Assembly: GCF_025397995.1 (NCBI RefSeq)
Contig: NZ_CP104550.1
Span: 216,001-280,000 of the forward strand
Reading direction: 5' to 3'
Length of the DNA stretch: 64,000 nucleotides
DNA from: Methanothermobacter wolfeii
GTDB taxonomy: Archaea; Methanobacteriota; Methanobacteria; Methanobacteriales; Methanothermobacteraceae
The notes beneath the pieces were generated by a model. It was not told where the DNA came from. It saw nothing but the letters and a program-made list of their open reading frames with translations, and did no database searches. Within the stretch, counting starts at the first letter, position 1, and every line of letters begins with the position of its first letter. The position numbers were made by a program, and so were the translations under genes. Below, piece after piece: positions 18,701 to 27,133 of this stretch.

Positions 18701-18970
18701 ATGGGAGAGGTAGTAGCAACAATAAAGTTAATGCCAGAAAGCCCTGAAGTTGACCTTGAAGCCCTCAAGAAGGAGGTCAGGGCAAGGATACCCGAGGGCA
18801 CAGAGCTTCACAGGATAGATGAGGAGCCCATAGCATTCGGTCTTGTGGCCCTCAATGTGATGGTCGTTGTTGATGACGCTGAGGGAGGAACAGAGGCCGC
18901 AGAGGAGAACCTTGCAGGCATTGAAGGAATAAGCAACATAGAAGTAACTGATGTTAGAAGGTTAATGTAG
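18701..18970 (+). CDS. ef1b: Elongation factor 1-beta (aEF-1B)
   Basis: The nucleotide exchange factor for EF-1alpha. The 89-residue protein matches the family throughout: MGEVVATIKLMPESPEVDLEAL, RIDEEPIAFGLVALNVMVVVDD and the closing IEVTDVRRLM. It is the minimal catalytic domain found in archaea. GGAGGT precedes the start, and the next gene begins within ten bases. Confidence 0.95.
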   Translation: MGEVVATIKLMPESPEVDLEALKKEVRARIPEGTELHRIDEEPIAFGLVALNVMVVVDDAEGGTEAAEENLAGIEGISNIEVTDVRRLM

Positions 18971-18976
18971 ACCTTT

Positions 18977-20044
18977 ATGGTGATGGGGATACTCGATATC
19001 CTTCTTGCCTGTTTTCTTGGAATTCTGGTGGGAGTACTAACAGGCCTTATCCCTGGGGTCCATGTCAACACCGTGGGAGCCTTTGCTTTTTCATCAGCAT
19101 CATACATCCTTGGCTTATTTTCACCAGAATTTCTTGCTGTTTTTTTATTATCTCTCTCTGTGACACACGCACTCCTTGAGTTCATACCCTCCCTGCTTCT
19201 GGGAGTGCCTGATGAGGGGACCGCACTTTCGGTTCTACCGGGCCACCGTATGGTCCTTGAGGGAAGGGCCATGGAGGCCGTGAGGCTTGCAACCATCGGC
19301 GCTGCCGGCGGCATTATACTGACCTTAATCATGTTACACCCACTTTTCATTGTACTCCCACCACTCTATGGACTTATAAAACCTTACATGTGGATTTTAC
19401 TTGTTCTTGTTTCACTTTACATGCTGATAACCCTCAGCAGGAACTATGAATCCATGCTCTGGGCAGTGATTCTTTTTATGTTTTCAGGTCTGATGGGGCT
19501 TCAGGTGTTCAGCACACCATTATCCCCTGGTCTTGGGCTCATGACACTCTTCACAGGGTTTTCCGGCCTCAGCACAATCCTTTACAGTCTGGGTTCGAAA
19601 CCATCCATACCGGAACAGGGAAAATTCGAGGGAGTAACTGTTGATGGAAAAATTTTAAGGGCGGTGGCTGCAGGTGGACTTGCATCAACACTACTTGGAT
19701 TTCTCCCTGGTTTCGGACCGGCACAGGGCGGAATACTGGCACAGTCACTTGCAGGGGCAAGAGAAGATTCTCCTGAAACATTCATTGTTGCACTGAGCGG
19801 TCTTAACACATCGGACGCACTATTCTCGCTACTTACACTCTACCTTATAGGTAATCCCAGAAGCGGAATCGCGGTCTACATCTCCCAGATAATTCAGGGG
19901 GTGGACACCGCCCATCTGATGCTCTTCATATCAGCTTCACTCCTGGCTGTTTCAGCAGCATCAATCATAGCACTCAGGGCAGGGGATTATATCTGCCGGG
20001 TGAGGGGGTGGTGGATTATGGGAGGATATCGGTTTATGTCATGA
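18977..20044 (+). CDS. TctA-like (DUF112) membrane permease, C-terminus displaced by a frameshift
   Basis: The 355-codon frame encodes a polytopic membrane protein with a Gly/Pro-rich segment near the N-terminus (GVLTGLIPGVHVNTVGAF) and a repeated cognate (GFLPGFGPAQGGILAQS), features of the TctA/DUF112 permeases. The substrate is unknown. The final residues GWWIMGGYRFMS look unnatural, and a membrane-like continuation sits in the next frame. Restoring one G to the run at 20004-20008 joins RVRG to VVDYGRISVYVMIF and gives about 416 residues ending at 20226. A real lesion and a sequence error are both possible. Confidence 0.7.
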   Translation: MVMGILDILLACFLGILVGVLTGLIPGVHVNTVGAFAFSSASYILGLFSPEFLAVFLLSLSVTHALLEFIPSLLLGVPDEGTALSVLPGHRMVLEGRAMEAVRLATIGAAGGIILTLIMLHPLFIVLPPLYGLIKPYMWILLVLVSLYMLITLSRNYESMLWAVILFMFSGLMGLQVFSTPLSPGLGLMTLFTGFSGLSTILYSLGSKPSIPEQGKFEGVTVDGKILRAVAAGGLASTLLGFLPGFGPAQGGILAQSLAGAREDSPETFIVALSGLNTSDALFSLLTLYLIGNPRSGIAVYISQIIQGVDTAHLMLFISASLLAVSAASIIALRAGDYICRVRGWWIMGGYRFMS

Positions 20045-20226
20045 TATTCATGGTGGGATCCATCCTCTTCTTCACCTTAAAGGAGGGTGCAAGCATCCCA
20101 TTCATTGCAGCCACCCTCATAGCATCAACAGCCTTCGGTCTTCTTCCACACTCTGTGGGGGTGAGCAAATCACACCTCATGGGTGTACTCATCATACCGG
20201 CCATCATCATCTATACAGGGATTTAA
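20008..20226 (+). pseudogene. Detached C-terminal part of the TctA-like permease
   Basis: Seventy-two codons in the +1 frame encode two more hydrophobic segments (ISVYVMIFMVGSILFFTL and SHLMGVLIIPAIIIYTGI). The frame overlaps the preceding one and lacks a ribosome binding site, so it is read as the rest of the same gene and not an independent one. It stops at 20226, 69 bases before the convergent methyltransferase gene. Confidence 0.65.
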
Positions 20227-20294
20227 AGGGGTGACAGGCAGTCCATTGGGGGGTACCTTCAGCTTTAATTTGAAACGGTTGAAGCTGGCTTTAT

Positions 20295-21242
20295 TCACTG
20301 TATTATCAGAATCCTTTCTGCAAGTTTTCTGGCGGCTTCTGCGAATTCTTTGAGGTCAGCACCAGGGAAGGGGTCGATGATGCAGAGGTCGAACCTTTCA
20401 TCAAGGACATCGGGGAGGTCCCTTATGTCCATATTGTATATGCTGAAGGATCTTCCTCCTGTCTTCCTGGCAGAACTGAATCCATTGACCTCAAGGTTCA
20501 GGCGTGTCATATCACATGCATCGCCCCATAGATCATTAAAAACAACCCTTCCAACCCCTGAGAGCAGTGAGAATATTCCAAGGGTGCCGGGACCGCAGGT
20601 TGCATCAACAACACTTTCTGGCGTGCTGGATTCCAGTTCCCTGGCAACAGCATTTATCTTTGGATTTTCATGGGATGGGAACTCAATATGGAGTCTGCTC
20701 TGCCTCCGGTATATGCATAAACCTCCAGAGGGAGTCTTCATGAAGTCACATCTCATATCACAGCCAGCAAGGAGTTCATAGACATGGGGGGTTGCCCTGG
20801 AGTTGAAGATCCCCGGAGTTTTCCCAGGGTCACCCCTCATAACACCCTTCACCTCAGGAACTTCCTTCAGTATTTCTCTGGCCGTTTCACGGTCAACCTT
20901 TGGTGATAGGAGAACAAGAGATTTTTCAGGAAGAAACGGCGGCGAACCGAGTGGAAATGCAGGTGTTATGAGGGGCACGCCAGCATCCCTGAGACTGGAA
21001 TCAGGGCCAATAAGTCCAGAGGATATCATTATACTGCAGACATCCGCCATGACAGAGTCAAGGTGCCTCCTTCCACACCCGCAGACTTCCCCTGAACCCT
21101 GCACCTGGTCCATAAGGGACCTGAACCTGCTCAGTCCAGGGGGAGTGCATAGCGGGCATGGATCATATAATCCTTCGATTTTTCTTATGATTGCATCACA
21201 GCCATCAAGGACCTCACCACAGACAGGGCAGTAAACTGACAT
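20295..21242 (-). CDS. Zn-ribbon plus methyltransferase-fold protein
   Basis: A 315-residue protein of unrecognised subfamily. The N-terminus has Cys pairs (VYCPVCGEVL, DPCPLC, CGCGRRH) suggesting one or two zinc sites. The C-terminal half has a Rossmann methyltransferase pattern: VVDATCGPGTLGIFSLLSG (SAM loop), VVFNDLWGDA (acidic residue after strand 2) and FDLCIIDPFPGADL. The IDPFPG motif could be the catalytic loop in place of NPPY. A nucleic-acid substrate is a guess from the zinc domain. The start is ATG 21242; 21266 is an in-frame alternative. Confidence 0.65.
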   Translation of the reverse strand: MSVYCPVCGEVLDGCDAIIRKIEGLYDPCPLCTPPGLSRFRSLMDQVQGSGEVCGCGRRHLDSVMADVCSIMISSGLIGPDSSLRDAGVPLITPAFPLGSPPFLPEKSLVLLSPKVDRETAREILKEVPEVKGVMRGDPGKTPGIFNSRATPHVYELLAGCDMRCDFMKTPSGGLCIYRRQSRLHIEFPSHENPKINAVARELESSTPESVVDATCGPGTLGIFSLLSGVGRVVFNDLWGDACDMTRLNLEVNGFSSARKTGGRSFSIYNMDIRDLPDVLDERFDLCIIDPFPGADLKEFAEAARKLAERILIIQ

Positions 21243-21283
21243 ATCCTTAAATATTATTCTACACATATTAATCTTTAGATAAC

Positions 21284-22855
21284 ATGAGGGATAAAAGGAA
21301 GGAAATTCTCAGGGAGATTCTTGGAGAATTTGCAGCAGATGATGAGACATCTCATAAGGAAGAAAAACCTTCAAAGGAAGATGAATCATCATTTAAGGTT
21401 GAAAAGGTGCTTGAAAAACCATCACCGAAGCCCGTACCACGAGGTCCAGCTATAAAGGATGTTGAGATCATAGAGGGGGATCTCATACCAAAATATAAGG
21501 TCTCACTTCCAAAGTTCTCTGAGAAGGAAAGGGAACTCCTCAATGAGATACGTGAAAAACTCGTTGAAGTTGCCGTATCCAAGGGGGAGGACTTCAGGAT
21601 CGATGAATCCACCTTCATGGGGGAGGTTAAGGAATTCCTTAAAATGAAGGGGGTTCGCAATGTTGATAAACTTGCCAAGCAGATCTCCCAGGAGATGCTT
21701 GGATACGGTGAACTTGACCCCCTCATCAAGGACGATGACCTTGAGGAGATCATGGTAATCGGTGTCAACAAGCCAGTATTTGTCTACCACCGTAAAATGG
21801 GGATGATGCTGACAAACGTCGTCTTCAAGGAGGACGATGATATAAGGGCCATCATAGACCTCATTGCAAGGCAGGTAAACAGACGTATTGACCAGCAGAC
21901 ACCGATACTTGATGCAAGGCTACCTGATGGTTCAAGGATCAATGCAACAATTCCCCCGGTTTCTCCTGATGGCTCCACACTCACCATCCGAAAGTTCAGG
22001 AAGGACCCCTTCACGGTTGTTGACCTTATAAACTTCAAGACAATGTCCTCTCATCTGGCGGCATTCCTCTGGGTGTGCACAGATGGACTTGGTGTCAAAC
22101 CCTGCAACGCAATAGTCGCAGGGGGTACCGGTTCAGGTAAAACAACCACCCTCAACACGGTATCAGCATTCGTACCCCCAACCGAGCGAATCATAACAAT
22201 TGAGGACACCCTTGAACTTCAGCTCCCTCACACCCATGTCCTAAGGATGGAGACAAGACCACCCAACATTGAGGGTAAGGGTGAACTTGACATGGACACC
22301 CTGGTTAAGAACTCCCTCCGTCAGAGGCCCGACAGGGTGATTGTCGGTGAGGTCAGGGGCAGTGAAGCCATAACCCTCTTCACAGCCCTTAACACAGGGC
22401 ACAGTGGATTCGGAACGCTCCACGCCAACACGGCGAGGGAGACCATAACCCGTCTCATAAACCCTCCGATGAATGTGCCGAGGATAATGATACCTGCCCT
22501 GGACTTCATTATAATGCAGAACAGGATGTACAGGCCTGAGGGAGGCTCCATAAGGAGGATAACTGAGGTTGCCGAGGTTGTGGGTATGGAGGAGGGCAAC
22601 GTCCAGCTCAACAGGGTCTTCGAGTGGAACAGTGTAACAGACAAGGTTGAATATGTTGGAATAGCAAGCCAGACCCTCAGGGAGATAGCTGAACTCAGGG
22701 CCATCAGCATAAACGAGATTGAAGAGGAGATCGAGAGGAGAAGACTTGTTCTTGAATACATGGCTGATGAGAACATAAGGTCAATCGATGAGGTGGGGCA
22801 TTACATAAACGAGTACTACAGGGACCCTGACGGTGTCCTGGACAGCATTCTCTAG
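21284..22855 (+). CDS. Type II/IV secretion system ATPase (GspE/TadA family)
   Basis: A 523-residue hexameric ATPase of the archaeal pilus/secretion class, which powers assembly of surface filaments from the cytoplasmic face of the membrane. Landmarks are a charged N-terminal region (1-90), [13 protein letters not shown] (Walker A), the Asp box [28 protein letters not shown] (Walker B) and the His box [14 protein letters not shown]. Its membrane partner follows after 12 bases. No pilin or prepilin peptidase gene is visible nearby. Confidence 0.88.
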   Translation: MRDKRKEILREILGEFAADDETSHKEEKPSKEDESSFKVEKVLEKPSPKPVPRGPAIKDVEIIEGDLIPKYKVSLPKFSEKERELLNEIREKLVEVAVSKGEDFRIDESTFMGEVKEFLKMKGVRNVDKLAKQISQEMLGYGELDPLIKDDDLEEIMVIGVNKPVFVYHRKMGMMLTNVVFKEDDDIRAIIDLIARQVNRRIDQQTPILDARLPDGSRINATIPPVSPDGSTLTIRKFRKDPFTVVDLINFKTMSSHLAAFLWVCTDGLGVKPCNAIVAGGTGSGKTTTLNTVSAFVPPTERIITIEDTLELQLPHTHVLRMETRPPNIEGKGELDMDTLVKNSLRQRPDRVIVGEVRGSEAITLFTALNTGHSGFGTLHANTARETITRLINPPMNVPRIMIPALDFIIMQNRMYRPEGGSIRRITEVAEVVGMEEGNVQLNRVFEWNSVTDKVEYVGIASQTLREIAELRAISINEIEEEIERRRLVLEYMADENIRSIDEVGHYINEYYRDPDGVLDSIL

Positions 22856-22867
22856 AGCGATGATATC

Positions 22868-23974
22868 ATGGCATCCATCAAGGACTTATTTGATAAACTG
22901 GGCGGACTGACCCTTAAATCCTCAAAGAAGGTTGGGGAGGGTGTTCAGAAACCAGTCCAGAAGATCAGTGAGATAAAGCCCCCCAAACCTCCGGTAGGAA
23001 AACCGGGAAGAGTATTCGGGAGAGGATCTGGATCAGGAGGAGGACTTTTCAAAGGAAAATTTTCCCCAAAAAAGGGGTTCCTGGGTAAAAGGGGATCTTT
23101 AAGGCCTATAAGTCGAATGAAAATGACTCCTGAGGAGATAGAAGTATTCAAGGGGCTTATAGAGGCCGATAAACGACTCGAGGAAAGGGAGGATTCTGTT
23201 ACCCGGGAGACATATCAGAGGGCTTCCCTTGAGGAACTTCTCAGGGAGGAGGAGAAGGAACAGCTGGACCCCAAACTCATCATGATACTTGGAGGGTGTT
23301 CCGGCGCCATTCTACTGGTCGTGATGGTCATCCTTGGTTTTGGAATAGAAATAGGACTTGCGGTGATGATGGCGGTCCTTTTCATGGCCATGATCATGAT
23401 ATTTCTCCCCAACCTTCGGAAGGGAAAACGTTCCACTGAAGCATCAAGGGAGCTCCCCTTCGCCCTCCGTCAGATGGCAACTGAACTCAAGTCAGGGCTG
23501 GGGCTGCATGACAGCATGAGGTCGGTTGCAATGTCAGGTTACGGGGCTCTTTCTGAGGAGTTTGCAAGGACACTGGAGGAAATCAAATACGGTGAGACAA
23601 CCGAGAACGCCCTTATTGAGATGAGTAACCGGATAGAATCGGATGGTCTTAAGAGGGCTGTTTACCAGATTACAAGGACACTTAACAGTGGTGGTGACCT
23701 TTCAAAGACCCTCAATGTAATTGCAGATGATATAGCATATGAAATGAGGATGAAGCTCAAGGATTACTCCCAGAAACTGAACTCCTTTACAATGATCTAC
23801 ATGTTCCTGGCCATCCTGGGCCCTGTTATATTCCTTGTCATGCTCCTTGCAGCATCAACGGTTATGGGACCGGTTCTACCACCCATGGCCATCATACTCA
23901 TATACCTCTTCCTCTTCCCGCTCCTGGTGGGCTTCATGGCATTCATGATAAAGAGACTGGAGCCGAAGCTTTAG
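22868..23974 (+). CDS. Type II secretion F-domain membrane protein (TadC/GspF-like)
   Basis: The 368-residue platform protein partners the preceding ATPase. The first 80 residues are Gly/Lys/Pro-rich and probably disordered. Four hydrophobic stretches follow, two in the middle ([18 protein letters not shown] and neighbours) and two at the end. A cytoplasmic helical T2SSF domain lies between ([23 protein letters not shown]). The gene pair forms one operon, ending before the convergent cbi operon. Confidence 0.85.
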   Translation: MASIKDLFDKLGGLTLKSSKKVGEGVQKPVQKISEIKPPKPPVGKPGRVFGRGSGSGGGLFKGKFSPKKGFLGKRGSLRPISRMKMTPEEIEVFKGLIEADKRLEEREDSVTRETYQRASLEELLREEEKEQLDPKLIMILGGCSGAILLVVMVILGFGIEIGLAVMMAVLFMAMIMIFLPNLRKGKRSTEASRELPFALRQMATELKSGLGLHDSMRSVAMSGYGALSEEFARTLEEIKYGETTENALIEMSNRIESDGLKRAVYQITRTLNSGGDLSKTLNVIADDIAYEMRMKLKDYSQKLNSFTMIYMFLAILGPVIFLVMLLAASTVMGPVLPPMAIILIYLFLFPLLVGFMAFMIKRLEPKL

Positions 23975-24006
23975 TCTTTTTAGATGATGTGACTGAAGTT
24001 CAAAAT

Positions 24007-24940
24007 TTAATCTTTTTTCAGTGCATGTAGAAGTTCATGGTATTTCTCTTCTCCAAGCAGGTGGATGAGTTCATGCTGCCTCTCCTCCCCTAGGACATGG
24101 AGGAGTTCATGGTACTTCTTTTCTCCAAGGGTATGGAGGAGTTCGTGGTATGCATCCTCAACTGTTAATTTAACATCAACCCTGAATCCAGCATTCCTGA
24201 GGCGGTTCATGAGGTCGGCAGTCTTTGGAAGCTTGAGATTCGCTCTTCTGATGATTTCAGGGCGGCTGAATATCTCTTCAGACCCCCCATCGGCAATTAG
24301 CCGACCATCGTTCAGTACGATTATTCGTTCTGCAAACTGGCTTATTATTTCAACATCATGGGAGGAGATGATAACGGTTATCCCATCCCTGCCAAGCTCA
24401 AGGAGTGTGTCGATGATGTCATCGGCTGCTTGGGGGTCAAGTCCGGCGGTTGGCTCATCAAGAACCATTATTTCAGGCTTCATTGCAAGGATACCTGCAA
24501 TTGCAATCTTCTTCTTCTCACCGCCACTGAGGTGGTGTGGGGGCCGGTCCCCATATCCACCCATACCAACCCTTCAAGGGATCCCCTGACCCGTCTCTCA
24601 ACTTCATCATCGTCAAGTCCAAGGTTCACCGGTCCGAATGCCATGTCTTCAAACACGGTGGGTGAAAATAGCTGGTCATCAGGGTTCTGGAATACTATAC
24701 CCACCCTCTGACGGAGTTTCATCAGTCCATCCTTGCTGTAGTCAATTTCAGCCCCATCAATAAGGATGCTGCCCTCTTTGGGTTTCAGTATACCGTTGAG
24801 GTGCAGAAGGAGCGTTGATTTACCGGCACCGTTGGGTCCTATCACAGCAACTCGCTCCCCCTTCTTTATCCTGAGGTTTATGTCTTTAAGGCAGGGATGC
24901 CGTCAGGGTAACTGTAGCTGAGGTCCTTTATTTCTATCAT
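24007..24940 (-). pseudogene. cbiO: Nickel/cobalt ECF transporter ATPase CbiO, interrupted by two apparent frameshifts
   Basis: An energy-coupling ATPase in three frames. Frame one starts [19 protein letters not shown] at 24940 and breaks near 24890, where AAGACATAAAC is expected to read AAGGACATAAAC. Frame two has Walker [11 protein letters not shown] and the Q loop [11 protein letters not shown], breaking near 24570 in a GGG run. Frame three has [13 protein letters not shown] and LDEPTAGLDP. Adding one G at each point restores a normal CbiO of about 310 residues. The last 50 residues hold four 12-residue repeats of pattern YHELLHxLGEEK, 36 bases apart, not typical of CbiO. Intact flanking genes make sequence error plausible. 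Confidence 0.8.
24021..24165 (-). repeat. Four tandem 36-bp repeats encoding HELLH motifs
   Basis: TTCATG or its variant TTCGTG recurs at 24034, 24070, 24106 and 24142, exactly 36 bases apart. Read on the minus strand, each unit encodes 12 residues of the form Y/Q-H-E-L-L/I-H-x-L-G-E-E/K-K/R. The units differ by scattered base changes, so the array is old enough to have diverged while keeping frame and motif. Confidence 0.8.
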
Positions 24941-25002
24941 ACTGGCATCACTGGAAGTTTCATTTTTTGCCTGGATCGGTGCCGGGGAATGTTCACTCTC
25001 TG

Positions 25003-25788
25003 TTATCCGGCGGCCGGCTGGATCAGGTAGAGGGCTGCAAGGAGGAAAATGTTCACTGCTATGAATATCACATCACCCCTGCTGATCCTGGAGTGTATGG
25101 TGTACATCCTGCTTTCAGGGCTGTAACCCCGGCTCAGCATGCCGAGGTAAACCTTTTCGCCCTGTTCATATGCCCTAAGGAACATCATGGCGATGGTTTC
25201 ACCGACCTTCCGCAGCCTCCACCTGTAGGGTGTTCTTTCATTCCATATGTCGAAGCATCTTGTTTTCTGGGCGTTCCTTATACGTTCCAGTTCATCGTAG
25301 AAGAAGAACAGGTACCTTACGGTGAGGTTGAGGAGCATGGCGAGATCCGCGGGTACCCCTATCCTCCTGGCCGAACCAACAAGTTCCTGCATGGATGTTG
25401 TTGAGGATAGGAGTATCACCGCTGTTACACTCACGGTGATCTTGGAGAGTAGAAGCAATCCAAAATTGAGTCCCTGCATGGTGATTTGGAGTCCTAGGGG
25501 ACCTGCCCATATAACATCACCGGGCCTTATGAAGGGCTGGAATAGGGCTATGAAGCCCCCGAAGGGCAGTATGAGGATAAGACGTTTAATAGCATAGGAA
25601 AGGGATACATTTGAGATGAATATCAATGTGAGAAGGTAAACTTCCATGATGGCAAGAATAAGGATATTGCTGGTTCCAACAGCATAGACTATTATCATGA
25701 ATGTTATGATGAGCTTCACCCGTCCATCAAGTCCATGGACGGGGCTTTCCTTGAGTGTTTCCCTTTCAATGTTTACAAGGTCTTCCAT
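25003..25788 (-). CDS. cbiQ: Cobalt/nickel ECF transporter permease CbiQ
   Basis: The transmembrane T component couples the ATPase to the substrate-binding CbiM. The 261-residue protein has five or six hydrophobic segments and the two short Ala-Arg-Gly type coupling motifs of CbiQ, seen as ELVGSARRIGVP and MLSRGYSPES, plus the family segment RTPYRWRLRKVGETIAMMFLRAYEQGEKV. It lies 33 bases after the CbiN-like gene and 62 bases before the cbiO start. Confidence 0.9.
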   Translation of the reverse strand: MEDLVNIERETLKESPVHGLDGRVKLIITFMIIVYAVGTSNILILAIMEVYLLTLIFISNVSLSYAIKRLILILPFGGFIALFQPFIRPGDVIWAGPLGLQITMQGLNFGLLLLSKITVSVTAVILLSSTTSMQELVGSARRIGVPADLAMLLNLTVRYLFFFYDELERIRNAQKTRCFDIWNERTPYRWRLRKVGETIAMMFLRAYEQGEKVYLGMLSRGYSPESRMYTIHSRISRGDVIFIAVNIFLLAALYLIQPAAG

Positions 25789-25821
25789 TCAACTTCCCCT
25801 GTAGAAAAAAAATGGAGGATT

Positions 25822-26142
25822 TTAATCCTCCGAACTCTCATTTCCCTCTTCGCCTGCATCACCCTTGAATATGGCACCTATTCCATATGCAACTCCAAGG
25901 ACGAGGACTGTGCCCAGGACGAGTGATATAACCCCTCCAAGGGGACTGTCACCCAGCGCAGGTAATGTGTAATCAGGGAGGGGTGACTCAAGAACGGGCT
26001 CGGTTTCAGGGTTTGGCATAAGCTTTTCAGCAGTGCTCTCAAGTCCGTCAGGGTTTGAAGAGGCAAGGAATGGTGCAAGGACAGCTATCACCAGGGCGAT
26101 TATGAGGCCGCCAATCAGGAACTTTTTGTCTCTGGCTTTCAT
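25822..26142 (-). CDS. CbiN-like PDGLE-domain membrane protein
   Basis: A 106-residue auxiliary subunit of the Ni/Co importer. It has an N-terminal membrane helix (about 8-28), the diagnostic SNPDGLE motif (29-35), a Pro-rich external loop and a second helix (about 68-92) with an acidic tail. PDGLE proteins replace or resemble CbiN beside CbiM. It overlaps cbiM by four bases, so translation is coupled. Confidence 0.85.
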   Translation of the reverse strand: MKARDKKFLIGGLIIALVIAVLAPFLASSNPDGLESTAEKLMPNPETEPVLESPLPDYTLPALGDSPLGGVISLVLGTVLVLGVAYGIGAIFKGDAGEEGNESSED

Positions 26143-26789
26143 TCTGCAGCCACCTCTTTTGGTTTTCCCCAGCTCTTGAATGAGAAGAGATCCGGGCGGG
26201 CGTTTTCTATTGCAAGGACAACGATGACCGTTATCGCGGCTTCAATGAGGCCTATGACTGCATGGTACAGTCCCATGAATGCAAGGCCTTCATTCAGCGG
26301 GAATGTCCCTGCAATCCACATTTCCACTGCACAGGCGATTGCAGCAAGGAATATGGATGCCCATGATGCTATCAAAACTGCAGGAACTTCTCCAATGGAT
26401 TTAGTTGCCCTGAATAGGTAGTAACCTGTGAAACCACCGATGATGCCCATGTTAAAGATGTTGGCACCCAGGGCTGTGACTCCACCGTCACCGAATATGA
26501 GTCCCTGAAGTATGAGTACTATCGATAGAAGGAGCACGGCAGCCCATGGGCTTGCAAAGACTATTGCAACAAGGGCAGCTCCGACCATATGGCCACTGGT
26601 ACCCCATGGTATCGGTATGTTCATGGCCTGTATTGCAAAGATTCCCGCTGCAAGAACTGCAAATAGCGGAATCTGTCTTTCTTTAAGATCTCTATTAGCC
26701 CACTGCAGACTGAAGTAGAGGGCTACAATGGCTATTATCCAGTATACGAGATACTGGGGGAATGGTATGAAACCATCGGGGATATGCAA
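26139..26789 (-). CDS. cbiM: Cobalt/nickel ECF transporter substrate-binding subunit CbiM
   Basis: CbiM captures the metal ion with its N-terminal residues and determines specificity. The 216-residue product begins [10 protein letters not shown], where the amino group, His2 and the following backbone form the metal site, and contains the conserved loop [13 protein letters not shown] and about seven membrane segments. The start is TTG at 26789, with AAAGGAGG nine bases upstream; the resulting MHIPDG fits the family exactly. Ni versus Co cannot be told from sequence. It is the first gene of the leftward cbi operon. Confidence 0.92.
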   Translation of the reverse strand: MHIPDGFIPFPQYLVYWIIAIVALYFSLQWANRDLKERQIPLFAVLAAGIFAIQAMNIPIPWGTSGHMVGAALVAIVFASPWAAVLLLSIVLILQGLIFGDGGVTALGANIFNMGIIGGFTGYYLFRATKSIGEVPAVLIASWASIFLAAIACAVEMWIAGTFPLNEGLAFMGLYHAVIGLIEAAITVIVVLAIENARPDLFSFKSWGKPKEVAAE

Positions 26790-27133
26790 AATATTCGCCT
26801 CCTTTAAATTATTATTATGATTTCCATGACCTATATCATGATTTATATAATATAAAGCTTATTATGAGTATTACTATTTTTTCTTTTAATTTATATTACA
26901 GTAATAATCAGTCTGAGGGCAGGAAGGTGAAGGGACCCTCCCTGCAGGTATTCTGAAATCTATAGGGGGAAACAGACCTTAAGGAGATGATGGGATGGAT
27001 TATTAAAAATCAGGAGGATTTTATGTTATTGCTCATAATACACAAAATTTATATACCTTTTCCATAAAATGAAAAACATCATTATAAATCATTAATAATT
27101 GCCAATCGGGATTTAGTAATACTGGTGATAGAT
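26790..27133. other. 344-bp divergent intergenic region between cbi and cdh operons
   Basis: On the left is the cbi promoter, with an A/T-rich TATA region at about 26842-26856 for the minus strand. CATGA (26825-26829) and TCATG (26836-26840) form an inverted repeat near its predicted start. TATTACAGTAATA (26894-26906) is a 13-bp palindrome with another TATTAC at 26869. The central part (26911-26977) is G/C-rich with nested complementary arms. A 14-codon frame with GGAGGA upstream lies at 27023-27067. On the right is the cdh TATA box at 27048. Confidence 0.5.
27048..27055 (+). promoter_or_regulatory. TATA box of the CODH/ACS operon
   Basis: TTTATATA lies about 86 bases before the cdhA start, with a predicted transcription start near 27078. 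A second candidate, ATTATAAATC at about 27080-27089, would give a very short leader. Confidence 0.55.

Noticed and set aside
26911..26977. Cobalamin riboswitch in the cbi-cdh gap
   Set aside because: Some AGG/GGTGAA resemblance to the B12 box, but the conserved core is not present and no transcript would connect it to cbiM.
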